A stretch of 64,000 nt of DNA, from positions 1 to 64,000 of the forward strand of contig SJRY01000281.1 in the NCBI GenBank assembly GCA_011319805.1, given 5' to 3'. The notes under the pieces are model-generated. The model saw nothing but the letters and a program-made list of their open reading frames with translations. It was not told the DNA's origin and searched no databases. A program made the position numbers and the translations under genes. Of the stretch, positions 11,021 to 21,879 are shown in pieces (the first letter of the stretch is position 1; the number at the start of each line of letters is the position of its first letter). The stretch comes from Macrocybe gigantea (Eukaryota > Basidiomycota > Agaricomycetes > Agaricales > Callistosporiaceae).

Positions 11021-12010
11021 AACTCTTGGATCAGGGGGAGCAGGTATTTATTCTTAATCATCATGTTGTTTAACTTCTGATAATCCTGTACAGGTCATAG
11101 GGATCTATCCTTCTTTTTTACAAAGAAGAAAGGTGATGCCATTAGTGATTTCGATGGTCTAATTCGTCTGGTGTTCAGATTTTTATCTAGAAAGGCATCC
11201 AACTGTTTTTGTTTATCCAGCATCAGAGGGTAGACCTTGCAATCCTGGAGTTTGGCTCCTGAAATGAGTTCAATCACATGGTCCCAAGGTCATCACAGTG
11301 GTAGTTCATCAAATGACTCTTTTCCAAACACTGAATCCTTGAAACAGTGGTATTCTTCTAGTATAATTTCCTTAAAAGTTTTTGTCTTTGTAGTCTTTGC
11401 CATCACTTCTGCCAGTTTGGAGGCCATTGTTTGGAAAGCCCTTAGATAAAACTCTTGGTTCATATTGATCATCAAGAGTTTTTCTCTGTTTTTGAAGTCA
11501 ACCTCATTTGTCACGGTAGAGGTGTCATCATCTTTGGGGTTTCCTGTTTGGACAATCCACTGACACTCTTCAGAGCATTGATCAAATGTGAGCTTTTCCA
11601 TTTTTCAATCGATCCGAGGGTTGTGATGCTTAACCCACTCGTAACTGATGAAGATCTGGCCCTTTCCGAGTTCAGTGACTGAGAAGACCATTCACTCAAT
11701 ATGATTCTGGACCTGAACTCTTAGCTCAACATATTCTCATATATCGCCTGCTATGTTACAAGTTCCATCTGCATTGTGGATCAGGATAGAAATAGGATAT
11801 CACTTTGTATTGATTTTCTTTTCTTTAATGAATTTCTGGTCTATGCAAGATCTGGTACATTCCATATCAAGCAAGGCTTTCATGCTGTATGTCCATCCAG
11901 TATCTAAGGTCATAATCATCAAGGGTATATCCATCTGGTTTCCGTTTTTGCCTCTGACAAATCATAGTTTTTGTCTAAGGTCAAGCAATATATGCAGTGT
12001 GTCATGATCA
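11021..12010 (-). pseudogene. gypsy2-1 protease and RT N-terminus
   Basis: RT N-terminal part at 11095-11277 ([21 protein letters not shown]). Upstream is the protease-RT linker (11293-11601), and near 11850 the protease, where the expected catalytic D-S/T-G reads Asp-Met-Glu, exactly as in gypsy2-2. Two consecutive TGA codons before PWDH (about 11291-11296) recur at the same place in gypsy2-2 (19394-19399). Dead copy. Confidence 0.8.
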
Positions 12011-13180
12011 TTCATCTGATTGATCTCACAGAGTTTTTCCAGAGAGATGCTCTTCTGTTGTGATTGATCTGTCCATGCCTTAAGGATTGAGTATGCTTTG
12101 GACTCATCCTGCCGATAAATCTGTTGAGCCACCCAGGGTAGGGTATATCCTCTTACGAGACCGAACTCTCATGCACCTTCTCATTTGAAATATTCTTTAA
12201 GATTAGGAATGTCTCTTGTATTAATATTCGATGATACATAATCAGCCGGTGAAGCGGTGCTTCTTCCCAGCTCTAGCAAAAACCCTGTTTAAGCTCTTCA
12301 ATCTTAGCAGTGGTAGGTTCGTCCTACATCTCTACATTCTGTGTGATATATTTCAGCTGAGGGTTCATCGGGCAGTTATGTCCAATGTGTCCTTTCTGTC
12401 TGCACCAGAAGCAGTGACCTTCATGCCTCATCTGGTTGACATCTATGGCATTGGGGTCAAGTTGTCTTTGAGCATTACCAGTTGCTAGTGCCAGAGTTTG
12501 CTCCTTAGGTGTCACTGTTCCCTGAGCTAGTTTCTGAGTTTGCTTAAGAGCAAATTGCTCCTTCATACCAAATTCCTTCTGGGTCTGGCAATATTATTAG
12601 TCCAGTTCTATTGCATGTTTGTACCACCAGTTGATGTCCTCCTCACAGATACCTCCTAGTTCAATGATACATTGTCCAAGCACCTAGTTGAGTCTGTGTT
12701 TAAAGATGTTGATGAAGGCAATGTCATTATATTCCATCAAGGGAGCCCAGCTCTGGAATTCAATGATGTAGTCCTCAACTGGTTGTCATTGCTGTGACAG
12801 TTCCTTAATCTGAATAATCACATCGTTCTGAGTCTCTGTAGTTATGAAGAACTCTCAGGCTTTCTTCTACCTTAAAGTTCTCCCAGTCCTTAAACAGTGG
12901 GAGATGTCCAAGCAGGTCCGTTCTGACTTCTGGAGTGTTAGCTGTTGCCGGTGTAATGACACAACCATGTTTCCAATCATCATAGGTGGAATGGAATTCG
13001 AATTCCTGCCTGTGACTGTTCAATTCCATTTTGAATTCAAGCCACTCTTGTAGCTTGGAATCCACCCAGTTCTGTGCATGTTCAGCCTTGCCTCCTGTGA
13101 TCCATTGCAATGTATAGGTTATCATGTCCTACTTATTGGTTATTTCTTCTTTATTGAAATAGACTTCCATTCATTGAAGC
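12011..13180 (-). pseudogene. gypsy2-1 gag
   Basis: Structural protein remnant. The N-terminal core is at 12805-13125 (WITGGKAEHAQNWVDSKLQEWLEF) and the nucleocapsid region at 12324-12566, with one zinc knuckle CFWCRQKGHIGHNC. Frames between them are interrupted. Homologous to 17201-18415. Confidence 0.82.
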
Positions 13181-14352
13181 CAGCTTCTGATCAGGCCAAG
13201 TTCTCTTTTATATAGGTCTGGCAGTTCCGATTTCATTCTCTTAGGCTTCTTGCCCAAGTCTAGCTCTTCTTTGATTGTGTCAACTAAAGTCCGTGTCACA
13301 TTCTGTACTTGTTTGGCCTGCTGAGGATTGTTTCAAAGGGTGCCCTAGGCCAGGGCAAGCAGGTTGGTGGCAAAAAAGGTGGTAAGAATGATAGTGATAA
13401 AGGTGAAGAGGGCAGCGATGAGCTCCATTACAGGTGTTGCTCAGGAGTTTCTTGGCATTGGGGAAGTCAGAGGTAAAAATAGAGTTCTGAGGGGTCTTTG
13501 TTCCAGATAAAATTAGAACTGGAGTGTTGAGGGGATAGGTCAGGATAGTAGTTGGTCCAGTACTCATATTCAACCTCAACTATGTAGTTTCGGAGATGAA
13601 GGTTTTTTTGGACAAGGGTATAACTGATGTGTTATTGGTAGAGGGGGTTGTGGCAGATCTTTGTTTGAAAAGAGTAATGGTTGGAAACTGGGTGATTTTG
13701 TCCAATAGAATAGTTGATTAGTACCATGCAGGCAGCATGTGACCATCAACTCCTGCTTTGGTTTATCTGGAAAAAGGAAGGGTGCCTGTTAAACTGCAAA
13801 TGGGTCAGCTCAAATCTCTGTCACAACAAAGATGCTCCAAATGGCAGTCAAGGAAGGATTCATCGTCAGAGGTCCCAGCAGTCTGGAAACCCCTTTCTCA
13901 TTTCGGGTCAATACATGTTTCTGATAATGATCTTCAAGAGTGTGTTTGAGAAGGTGGTCAGTGAGTGGGGACTATCCACATGTCCAAGTCCTCTGGTCTT
14001 TTTGCTTAGGTACATCCTGGATCAACAAACTACCTGGTCAGATGCGTAGTAGGGCTCTCCGAAGATTACTCTAGCACAGCCTTTTGATGCTCGATTCAGA
14101 TAGAGTCGGACTCAATGTTACTCTTAGTCCTCTCATATGTTCAAGTATAACAAACAATGACTTTGGACAGAGACCAGAATATGGGTTGGCATGGGGTGGA
14201 GAATAGGGATTGAAGGTTGAAGATGTTAGTAATGGTAAGAAAAAAAGAGTATGATGACACAGTGAGTTCCTTTGGTCGCATGGCACTCGGGGCCATCGGG
14301 CAATGAAAGAAGGGCAGCAGAGAGAGTAAAGGTAGTGAGGTGCACAAGGGAT
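13181..14352 (-). other. gypsy2-1 untranslated leader
   Basis: About 1.2 kb between the PBS and gag. No credible coding frame is visible. It is homologous to 48757-49696, and one inversion breakpoint of gypsy2-2 falls at the position matching about 13420. Confidence 0.7.
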
Positions 14353-14363
14353 AGCTTTGAGCT
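14353..14363 (-). promoter_or_regulatory. gypsy2-1 self-priming PBS
   Basis: Sense AGCTCAAAGCT, two bases inside the 5' LTR, is the exact reverse complement of AGCTTTGAGCT in the LTR (plus-strand 14449-14459). The LTR motif starts 33 nt after the first T of the TATAAATA box. Same geometry as in gypsy1. Confidence 0.72.
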
Positions 14364-14365
14364 TT

Positions 14366-14770
14366 TGCTATGCAAAACTAATTCTGCATGCAGGTCACTC
14401 TAACTATCAAGAGGTGAGAGGCGGGGAGAAGAATGCTAATATTTAGCCAGCTCAAAGCTGGGTTCTACTGTACAATTTCTACATATTTATACTGCTACAT
14501 TTCATGCTGTGTGCTATCCTCATGCTGCATGAAACTCTCAACCCTAAATTGCATGAGTCAGAATTTGACTGTGCTCCTCATGGTATTCTGCAGATACTGC
14601 ACTATAACCCTATGCTCTGGTGAGTGCTGACACATCATTGTTATAGGATTGTCTCAGATTCTCACATTGCATCTTATTTGTCATGTTATATCTTGTGTCA
14701 CATGTTCATCAAGTGATCAGTGAGTCACATGTCCATTGTCAAGATAACGATAGGCCTTGAAATCATAACA
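14366..14770 (-). repeat. gypsy2-1 5' LTR
   Basis: 405 bp, partner of 5816-6220, followed by the target duplication GTTTT at 14771-14775. Contains a TATAAATA box on the minus strand. Confidence 0.93.
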
Positions 14771-16009
14771 GTTTTCTTCTTAAACATCACTAATGCATAT
14801 TTGGAATTGGGCCACTGGCCCTCCTACTTCAAGCAGAGCTTGTTTATTATTATTCCAAAACCTAGCAAGCCTGCATATAATACTCTAAAAGCATTTTGAC
14901 TGATTGTGCTTTTGAACACTCTTGACAAGCTTATCAAGAAAATGCTGGTGCAGTATATGCAATATGAAGCAACTAAGTTTGCTATCTTCAATCTGAAGCA
15001 GTTTGGAGGCATCCAGCAGAACTCAACTGAGGATGCTAGTATTTTTCTGACCCACATTATCTGCCAGGGATGGCTGAAAGGTCTCAAGATGAGTGTCATC
15101 ACTTTCAATGTCACTTAATATTTTTCCTCACTCAACTATCATATGCTGGTGAGGATTCTTCAATATGGAGGCTTTGTGCATCAAGTGACAAAGTTTTTCA
15201 AGTCATATCTCATCAGACACAAGACATCTTATGCATGGCATAGTGCTATCTCTCCTGAGTTTGACACCAATGTAGGTGTCAGCCAGGGCTCGGCTCTGTC
15301 TTCTGTACTGTCTGTGCTATATCTTGCACTAGTACTAAAACTCTACTAGAAGGTCAGTGGTATGCCCACCATTATGTCATTTATGGATGATTGACTGATT
15401 ATAGCATAGTCCAAGTCCATTCTGGACAATGTTCCAAAGCTACAGAGAGCTTATGCATCTGTGCACAACCTTTTCACTGACTTTGAACTTGTTGTTAATA
15501 CAACAAGACCAAGCTATAGCATTTTTCATGCAATAAGACAGATCCTCATCTGTCTATTGATCTAGGTTTTGCCCTGTCTATGGGCAATACCCCTCTACAA
15601 CCCAAGGATGTCTGGCAATACCTGGGTTTTTTCTTAGATGCATATCTTTCATTTAAAGAGCATGTCTGATTCTATGTCATGAAGGCTCTAACAACAGCCA
15701 GGGCTTTCCAGATGCTGAGCAATTCTGTTCATAGACTATTACCACAACAGAAGCATATCTTATATCTGTCATGCACACATCCCATTGCAATGTATGGCTG
15801 TCTACTCTGGAACTTCAATAGTATGTGCAATGTCACACTGTTGAAGCAACTGCATCAGATGCAATGCAAAGTCTGCATTTGGATTAATAGTCAGTTCCAT
15901 ACCACACTGAAAAGGGTGGCTGAGATGATGGCATGTATCAAACCTATCAGCAGATTCATCCAGCAGCTTAAAGTTGGGTCCTCTGCCCATCTTGTGAATT
16001 CTAACCTGA
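14771..16009 (+). pseudogene. LINE a, reverse transcriptase part of ORF2
   Basis: Continuation of 5541-5815 after gypsy2-1. It encodes fragments of the non-LTR reverse transcriptase: NTLDKLIKKML block about 14915, GVSQGSALSSVLSVLYLA at 15270-15345, and the expected FVDDG degenerated to FMDD* near 15385. The C-terminal LWNFNSM and HQMQCKVCIWINSQF segments follow at 15800-15900. Many stops and indels. It ends ...AACCTGA where gypsy1-B is inserted; its true continuation is on the minus strand at 43239-42930. Confidence 0.88.
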
Positions 16010-16329
16010 TGTTACAGACGCCGCCCAAAGGACTATTCATTTTCTTATCTTATCTTTCCCACATCCCTTATCTCCCCCATCATGCTGCGCAGCGCGCAGC
16101 CATCGAGTCATCCCACTTCCCTAGTCATCCTGAGTCATCTCCTTCCAGTCTTACTCATCTGCAGTCCACAGCATTGCGCAGCCCATGGTCCGTGCTCGAG
16201 TACTGTAATGTATATAAGGACTCCCAGATGTACCAGTAGCGCTAGGCTTAATATTCCTTTTGCCATCATCTCAAGACCACTCTCGCACTTAGTCTGCCCG
16301 AGTCCTTCTGAGATTCGTCTAGCCTAACA
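16010..16329 (+). repeat. gypsy1-B 5' LTR (separated from its body)
   Basis: 320 bp, TGTTA...TAACA, preceded by CCTGA (16005-16009). Its partner LTR is at 43240-43559 in the opposite orientation with the matching CCTGA. The two differ at four positions only, all at ancestral CpG sites. TATATAA at 16211-16217. Confidence 0.95.
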
Positions 16330-16331
16330 AG

Positions 16332-16342
16332 ATATTAAGCCT
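16332..16342 (+). promoter_or_regulatory. gypsy1-B self-priming PBS
   Basis: ATATTAAGCCT, two bases after the LTR, is perfectly complementary to AGGCTTAATAT at 16244-16254, which begins 33 nt after the TATA box start at 16211 and so at the predicted 5' end of the transcript. Confidence 0.72.
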
Positions 16343-16344
16343 CG

Positions 16345-16992
16345 TTGAGACTCGCTCAGACTCACACACACACCACGTCACGCTTTATCAAAGACTTGAT
16401 CAATATTCGACGACAAGCGGTCGCCGACCCAGCGAGCACTAGCACGAGCGACGAGAGCACTTGGCTCAGAGAAGTAGACCAGACATTGCAGTCCACGCCA
16501 TTCGCAGAGACAGTCCACGCCACCCGCAGAGACACTAGCAATCCAAACAAACGAAAGAGGGAGCGCACACCTACACCAAGTAGCGACGACGAAGAACAGG
16601 CATTTCTGAGAGAGTTTGCCTTCACCACCACAGACGAGCCCGCTGAGATCCTCAGCGAAGGAGCAGCACAACTCATTGCAGAACTCTTCCTAGAAGGAGA
16701 ATACGGGATAAGCCCAGAAGAGCTGTGGTCAGACCAGAATCTTCTTGCCGAAGAAGAGGACGAACCCATCCGCAAGAAAACAAGAGAAGAACGAACACAA
16801 GCCCGAGATTTTAGGCGACAACAGATCGAGAACTATAATCGCCGAACACAGGAGGAAGACATACTGATACAGAGAGGGCACAACGCACAGAGCGTACGAC
16901 AGAACCAACGAGAACGACACCAGAGTCAAGGACACACAGGAACGAAACCGCCAAACCCCTTCAGAGGACCAATCCGCCGAAGCACTGCATAA
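16345..16992 (+). CDS. gypsy1-B leader ORF (ORF0), intact
   Basis: 215-codon frame upstream of gag in family gypsy1, beginning a few bases after the PBS. The product is hydrophilic. An acidic serine/threonine-rich central part (TPTPSSDDEEQAF) precedes a basic coiled C-terminal half (RKKTREERTQARDFRRQQIENY), and it ends RRSTA before TAA. No known domain recognised. The whole reading frame is kept here although gag has been removed by the inversion at 17012-17013. The exact initiation codon is uncertain; an ATG at 16345 is the furthest upstream. Could be an N-terminal Gag extension separated by a leaky stop. Confidence 0.7.
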   Translation: MRLAQTHTHTTSRFIKDLINIRRQAVADPASTSTSDESTWLREVDQTLQSTPFAETVHATRRDTSNPNKRKRERTPTPSSDDEEQAFLREFAFTTTDEPAEILSEGAAQLIAELFLEGEYGISPEELWSDQNLLAEEEDEPIRKKTREERTQARDFRRQQIENYNRRTQEEDILIQRGHNAQSVRQNQRERHQSQGHTGTKPPNPFRGPIRRSTA

Positions 16993-17011
16993 GGAGAGAA
17001 TCGCAGCACCG

Positions 17012-17013
17012 TG
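17012..17013. other. Inversion 1, left breakpoint
   Basis: gypsy1 leader sequence changes to gypsy2 sequence at a shared TG. The reciprocal junction (gypsy2 leader to gypsy1 gag) is at 48755-48756. See findings. Confidence 0.85.
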
Positions 17014-17200
17014 CCCTCTTTACCTTCATCATCATTATCCTTACTACCCTCTTTACTGCAAACCCTCTTGCCCTAGCCTGGGGCACCCTCTAGAATAACC
17101 CTCAGCAGGCCAAACAGGTATAAAATGTAAAAGAATGAAATTGGAATTACTGGATCTATATAAAGGGGATCCTGGCCTGATTGGAAGTTGGCTTTGACAG

Positions 17201-17927
17201 ATGGAAGTCTACTTTGATAAAGAAGAAATTACCAACAAGTGGGATATGATCACCTATGTGTTGCAATGGATCACGAAAGGCAAGGCCGAATGTGCACAGA
17301 ACTGGATGGATTCCAAGCTACAAGAGTGGCTTGAATTCAAAACAGAATTAAATGGTCACAGACAGGAATTCAGATTTCATTCCACCTATGATAACTGGGA
17401 ACATGGCCACATTATTATGCCGGCAATGGCTAACACTCTGAAAGTCAGAATAGACCTGCTTGGACATCTTCCACCATTCAAAAACTGGGAGAACTTTAAG
17501 GCAGAAGCTTGAGAGTTCTTTATGACTACAGAAATCCAGAACGATGTGATTATTCAGATTAAGGAACTGTTGCAGTGACGATGACCGGTCGAGGACTATA
17601 TTGTTGAATTCTGGAGCTGGGCTCCCCTGACAGAATATAATGATATCACTCTCATCAATATCTTTAAACATGGACTCGACCAGGTGCTTGGATGATATAT
17701 CATCAAACTAGGAGGTGTCCGTGAGGAGGACATTGACTGGTGGTACAAGCACACGATAGAACTGGACCAATACTACCACCAGGCCAGAAGGAATTTGGTG
17801 TGAAGGAGCAATTTACTCCTAAGCAAACTCCGAAACCAGCTCAGGGAACTACAGTGCCTAAGGAGCAAACTCCGGCACTAGTGACTGGTAATGCTCAAGG
17901 ACAATCCGATCCTAATACTATAGATGT
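17201..17927 (+). pseudogene. gypsy2-2 gag, N-terminal and central part
   Basis: Homologue of 12560-13180. The frame from 17201 gives WDMITYVLQWITKGKAECAQNWMDSKL and runs 103 codons to a TGA at an expected arginine. Further decayed gag follows to about 17927, where a solo gypsy1 LTR interrupts codons for ...TIDV. The zinc knuckle lies beyond the LTR. Confidence 0.82.
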
Positions 17928-18241
17928 TGTTACAGACATCATCCAAAGGACCATTCATTTTTCTTATCTTATCTCTCTTTCCTTATCTCTCCATTACACT
18001 ATACAGTGTGCAGCCATCGAGTCATTTCACCTTCCTAGTTATTCTGAATCATCTCATTCCAACCTTACTCATCTGCAGTCCACAGCATTGTGCAGTCCAT
18101 GGTCCATGCTCGAGTACTGTAATGTATATAAGGACTTTCAGATGTACCAGTAGCGCTAGGCTTAATATTCCATTTGCCATCATCTAAAACCACTCTTGCA
18201 CTTAGTCTGCCCGAGTCCTTTAAGATTTGTCTAGCCTAACA
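17928..18241 (+). repeat. Solo gypsy1 LTR in gypsy2-2 gag
   Basis: 314 bp, TGTTA...TAACA, with GATGT before and GATAT after (one transition apart). More diverged than the other solo LTRs. Confidence 0.9.
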
Positions 18242-18980
18242 GATATCGACTGGATGAGGCACAAAGGATGCTGCTTCCAGTGCAAACAGAAGGGATATAT
18301 TGGATGTAACTGCCTGATGAATCCACAGCCAAAATATGCCACAAGGAATGTAGAGATACAGGACAAGACTACTACTACTGCCAAGATCGAAGAGCTCAAA
18401 CAGGGTTTTCAATAGAGCTGAGAAGGAGCACTGCTTCGCCAGCTAACTATGTACCATCAAATATTAATATAAGAGACATTCCTGATCTTAAAGAATATTT
18501 TGAACGAGAAGGTGTACAAGAGTTCAGTCTCGTAAAAGGATACACCCTACTCTGGGTAGCTCAACAAATCTATTGGCAGGACAAGTCTAAAGCATACTCA
18601 ATCCTTAAGGCATGGATGGATCAATCGCAACAGAAGGACATCTCCCTGGAAAGACTCCATGAGATCAATCAAATGAATGACCATGATGCACTCCATACAT
18701 TACTTGACCTCAGACAAAAGCTACGATTTGTCAGAGGTGGAAACGGAAACCAAATAGATGTACTCTTGACAATTACAACCTTGGACACTGGATGGACATA
18801 TAGTGTAAAAGCTTTGCTTGATATGGAATGCACTAGATCTTGCATAGATCGGAAGTTTGTCAAGGAAAAGGAAATCAATACAAAGAGATATCCTATTCCT
18901 ATTCTGGTCCACAATGCAAATAGAACCTGTAACATGGTGGGCAACATATGCGAATATATCGAACTAAGAGTTTGAGTTCA
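18242..18980 (+). pseudogene. gypsy2-2 nucleocapsid and protease
   Basis: The zinc knuckle is degraded to CFQCKQKGYIGCNC (His replaced by Tyr) near 18275. The protease frame 18616-18975 reads ...VKALLDMECTRSCID, with the aspartyl triad D-S/T-G replaced by Asp-Met-Glu; both changes are single transitions from ACG GGA. It cannot be catalytic. Confidence 0.82.
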
Positions 18981-19880
18981 GGATCATGTTGAGCGAATGG
19001 TCTTCTCAGTCACTGAACTCAGAAAGGGCCAGATCTTCATCGGTTATGAGTGGGTTAAGCATCACAACCTGCAGATCGATTGGAGAACAGAAAAGATTAT
19101 GTTCAATTGATGCCCTGAAGAGTGTCAGCAGATTGTCCAAATGGGAAACCCTGAAGATGATGACACCTCTACCGAAATGAATGAGGTAGACTTCAAAAAT
19201 GAAGAAAAACTCTTGATGATTGACATGAACCAAGAGTTCCATCTGAGGGCCTTCTAAATAATGGCTTCTAAACTGGCAAAAGTGATAGCAAAAGTGACAA
19301 AGGCAAAGACCTTTAAGAAAATCATACCAGAAGAATACCACTGTTTCAAGGATTCAGTATTCGGAAAAGAGTTGTTCAATAAACTACCACTATGATGACC
19401 TTGGGACCATGTAATCGAGCTCATCCCAGGAGCTAAACTCCAGGATTGCAAGATCTATTCCCTGATGCTAGATGAACAGAAACAGTTAGATGTCTTTTTG
19501 GATGAAAATCTGAACACCGAACGAATTAGACCATCGAAGTCACCAATGGCCTCACCTTTCTTCTTTGTGAAAAAGAAGGACGGATCCCTATGACCTGTAC
19601 AGGATTATCAGAAATTAAATGACATGACAATAAAGAACAAATACCTGCTCCTTCTGATCCAAGAATTAATCGACAGACTAAAGGGAGCAAAGTTCTTTAT
19701 GAAACTTGATATCCGATGGGGATACAACAATGTTCGTATGAAAGAAGGCAATGAATGGAAAGCTACATTCTGGACAAATTGGGGAATGTTCAAACCCCTG
19801 GTCATGTTCTTCAGACTTACGAATTCACCAGCTACCTTCCAAACCATGATGAATATGATCTTCAAAGACAAAATTGAGCA
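18981..19880 (+). pseudogene. gypsy2-2 RT N-terminal half
   Basis: PR-RT linker then RT: RRRIRPSK-type block near 19520, SL*PVQDYQKLN near 19588 (TGA for arginine, same as 11090 in gypsy2-1), and the KGAKFFMKLDIRWGYNNVRMKEGNEWKATF segment at 19680-19765. It stops at ...FKDKIEQ just before YMDD because inversion 2 breaks it at 19880. The next residues are on the minus strand from 33332 leftwards. Confidence 0.87.
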
Positions 19881-20443
19881 ATAGAATGTGACTATGCAGA
19901 GTGGGGGTTGCAATCGACAATGCAGTTAATCGCATTCATTGAGTCAAGAAAGCACATGACAGATGTAATTCCATCTTGTGCGATGGCCTTTTGGATTGAC
20001 ATATGCAATCCAATAAGCTCAGAATCATCACTTGTCACTTTACCAACAGGCTGATGTATTTCATGGATCAGTCTAGTGCCTTGGTAAACCCGGGAAGCAT
20101 ATACTGACTGCTTATTGAACACATCTACTTTCATAGGCACGGCGCCATCACTACTGGTATATACACAATCAGGCTTAAGCTGGCATTCAGCAAGTGTCTG
20201 CTCAAGCGATGCATGATAAGCCTTGACAGAGTCTTCATCTTTACCAAGAAGCTTACAGATCTCAAGGCGGCTGCTGAATTCATCAACGAGTCACTTGCCC
20301 GGATAATTCGCATCTGCAAAATAGTTCATGGATAAAAAGTTTGGTGGTTTAAGGTCTACCAAGTCCTTGAGGGGGGACTTGAGTGCATTGCGCTGCCTGT
20401 CCGATATCTGGGTCAAATTCTTTGACCTAGAGGGATCACCCTG
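19881..20443 (-). mobile_element. LINE b, RNase H region (inverted part)
   Basis: Minus-strand LINE ORF2 C-terminal part (DLVDLKPPNFLSMNYFADANYPG; SSDGAVPMKVDVFNKQSVYASRVYQGTRL). It breaks at 19881 within ...CACATTCTAT, and the next LINE bases resume on the plus strand at 33333. At 20443 it abuts gypsy3 sequence. Confidence 0.85.
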
Positions 20444-21656
20444 TAGGCAGGAAGTGGACGGTTCAAATTGTATCCTAACCATTACAGACTGCCTGGGAAG
20501 CGATATCTGCCTCATTCCAACCGTCATCATGCTATCGGCAGAGCAACTAGCCAAGCTCTTCTTCGACCATTGGTACTGTGAAAACGGATTGCCACTGGAT
20601 ATCGTATGTGACTGTGACAAATTATTTCTCTCATGCTTTTGGCAGGCACTTCATAGCTTGACGGGCGTCAAGGTCAAAATGTTGATGGCTTATCATCCGG
20701 AAACAGATGGTGTGAGCAAACGCACAAACAAGACCATGAACCAATGTGTTCGATACCATGTCGAGCGCAATCAAACCGGATAGAAACGCGCCTTGCCTCG
20801 TATCTGTTTTTCGATCATGAATACTATTAACAACTCCACAGGATTCACTCCTTTCCAGCTTCATATGGGTCGTGCCCCTCGGGTCATCCCCCCGCTGGTG
20901 CAAGCGGATACAGACGAACTGCAAGATATTAGAGTGATCGAAATCATTCAGCGTCTAGAACAGGACACATGGGAAGCCCAGGATAACCTCCTGCGAGCTA
21001 AAACCTCGCAAGCTCTGTCTTCTAATGTGACTCGAGCTGAAGACCTTGCATATCAAGAAGGACAACTCGTCATGTTGTCCACCCTGAACCACCGGTGAGA
21101 GTACAAGAGACGAGGGGAGAAGCGCATCGCAAAGTTCATACCGAGATGGAATGGCCCATATAAGGTCATTAGCATGTCCGCGGAACATTCAACTGTCACC
21201 CTAGAAATGCTGAACTCCCCAAACGCATACCCTGTATTCTCGACACGTGACGTCAAGCCATTCCTGACTAGCAACAATGACCTATTCCTGGGAAGGAAGG
21301 TGCAGACACCCGAAACTGTCATGGTTGATGGACAAGAAGAATTCTTCATCAATCGCATCCTTGATGAATGAAAGTGGGGTCGTGGTTATCAGTACCTGGT
21401 GCGGTGGCACGGCGAGGGCCCGGATCAAGACTGTTGGCTGCCGGGTCGGGAAATCGACGATTGCGAGGCACTGGACATCTGGTTGGTGAAGAAGCAATAT
21501 TCCGATATGTAGGTTTGCTTCGATCGCCGGCCGGTAGCTTTTTCCTCATTGAGGTTTTTTAATGCACCCGAGCCTTGGCCCTTTCTATGATACTTTTCTT
21601 CTGCCCTCCTGGCCTTTTTTTAATTTTTCCTTTTCTTTTTTCAGGGAGGGGGGCGG
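20444..21656 (+). pseudogene. gypsy3 integrase with chromodomain
   Basis: C-terminal pol fragment of a third chromovirus family. The integrase core reads ILTITDCLGSDI (20465), DHWYCENGLPLDIVCD (20560) and YHPETDGVSKRTNKTMNQ (20690). Then come FTPFQLHMGRAPRVIPP (20845) and a C-terminal module FIPRWNGPYKVI (21135). The chromodomain is at 21380-21510 (YLVRWHGEGPDQDCWLPGREI). Disruptions: TAG for a tryptophan at about 20782, TGA for arginine at about 21098 and 21370, and several Arg-to-Cys changes, all C-to-T or G-to-A. Everything upstream of integrase is missing at the LINE b junction. Confidence 0.87.
21643..21656 (+). promoter_or_regulatory. gypsy3 polypurine tract
   Basis: AGGGAGGGGGGCGG immediately upstream of the 3' LTR. 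Confidence 0.72.
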
Positions 21657-21879
21657 TGTAAGCCCGCCCCCTAGGCTTACCCAAGAACGTGATACCGACA
21701 TGCACACGTGACCCGGGACTTCACATATATACTTACAGGACACGAGACAGTGACAGCTAGCGAACCCTCTTACATACCATGCTCGTATCTCTCACAATAA
21801 ACGTCTTGTACCTGTTCTGTCCTGTGTCCCTCTTCATCCCGATGTCCTCTAGTGGAGCCTGTCACAGCACGGGCTTACA
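21657..21879 (+). repeat. gypsy3 3' LTR
   Basis: 223 bp with perfect 10-bp inverted ends TGTAAGCCCG / CGGGCTTACA, a TATATA near 21726 and AATAAA near 21798. It lies against the 5' side of the TET-like gene. Confidence 0.88.

Larger units (their letters stand above)
5816..14770 (-). mobile_element. gypsy2-1, complete but decayed chromovirus
   Basis: Full-length 8,955-bp element, about 7.1 kb after removing its own insertions. LTRs of 405 bp lie at both ends, flanked by the perfect 5-bp duplication GTTTT. Reading leftwards from 14770: LTR, PBS, long leader, gag, PR, RT, RNase H, IN with chromodomain, polypurine tract, LTR. Three later insertions interrupt it: solo gypsy1 LTRs at 8165-8483 and 8639-8958, and a SINE at 9790-11004. 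Dozens of in-frame stops, many TGA at expected arginine codons, mark it as old. It interrupts LINE a. Confidence 0.95.
17014..19880 (+). mobile_element. gypsy2-2, leader to RT part (inverted)
   Basis: Plus-strand half of a second gypsy2 element: end of leader, gag, protease and first part of RT. Its 5' LTR and leader are at 48757-50091 and its RT-integrase part at 31643-33332, both on the minus strand. The pieces fit end to end once two inversions are undone. A solo gypsy1 LTR is inserted at 17928. Confidence 0.88.

Noticed and set aside
13280..13579. A secreted proline-rich ORF in the gypsy2 leader
   Set aside because: The frame is not kept in the homologous leader at 48757-49700, so it is chance.
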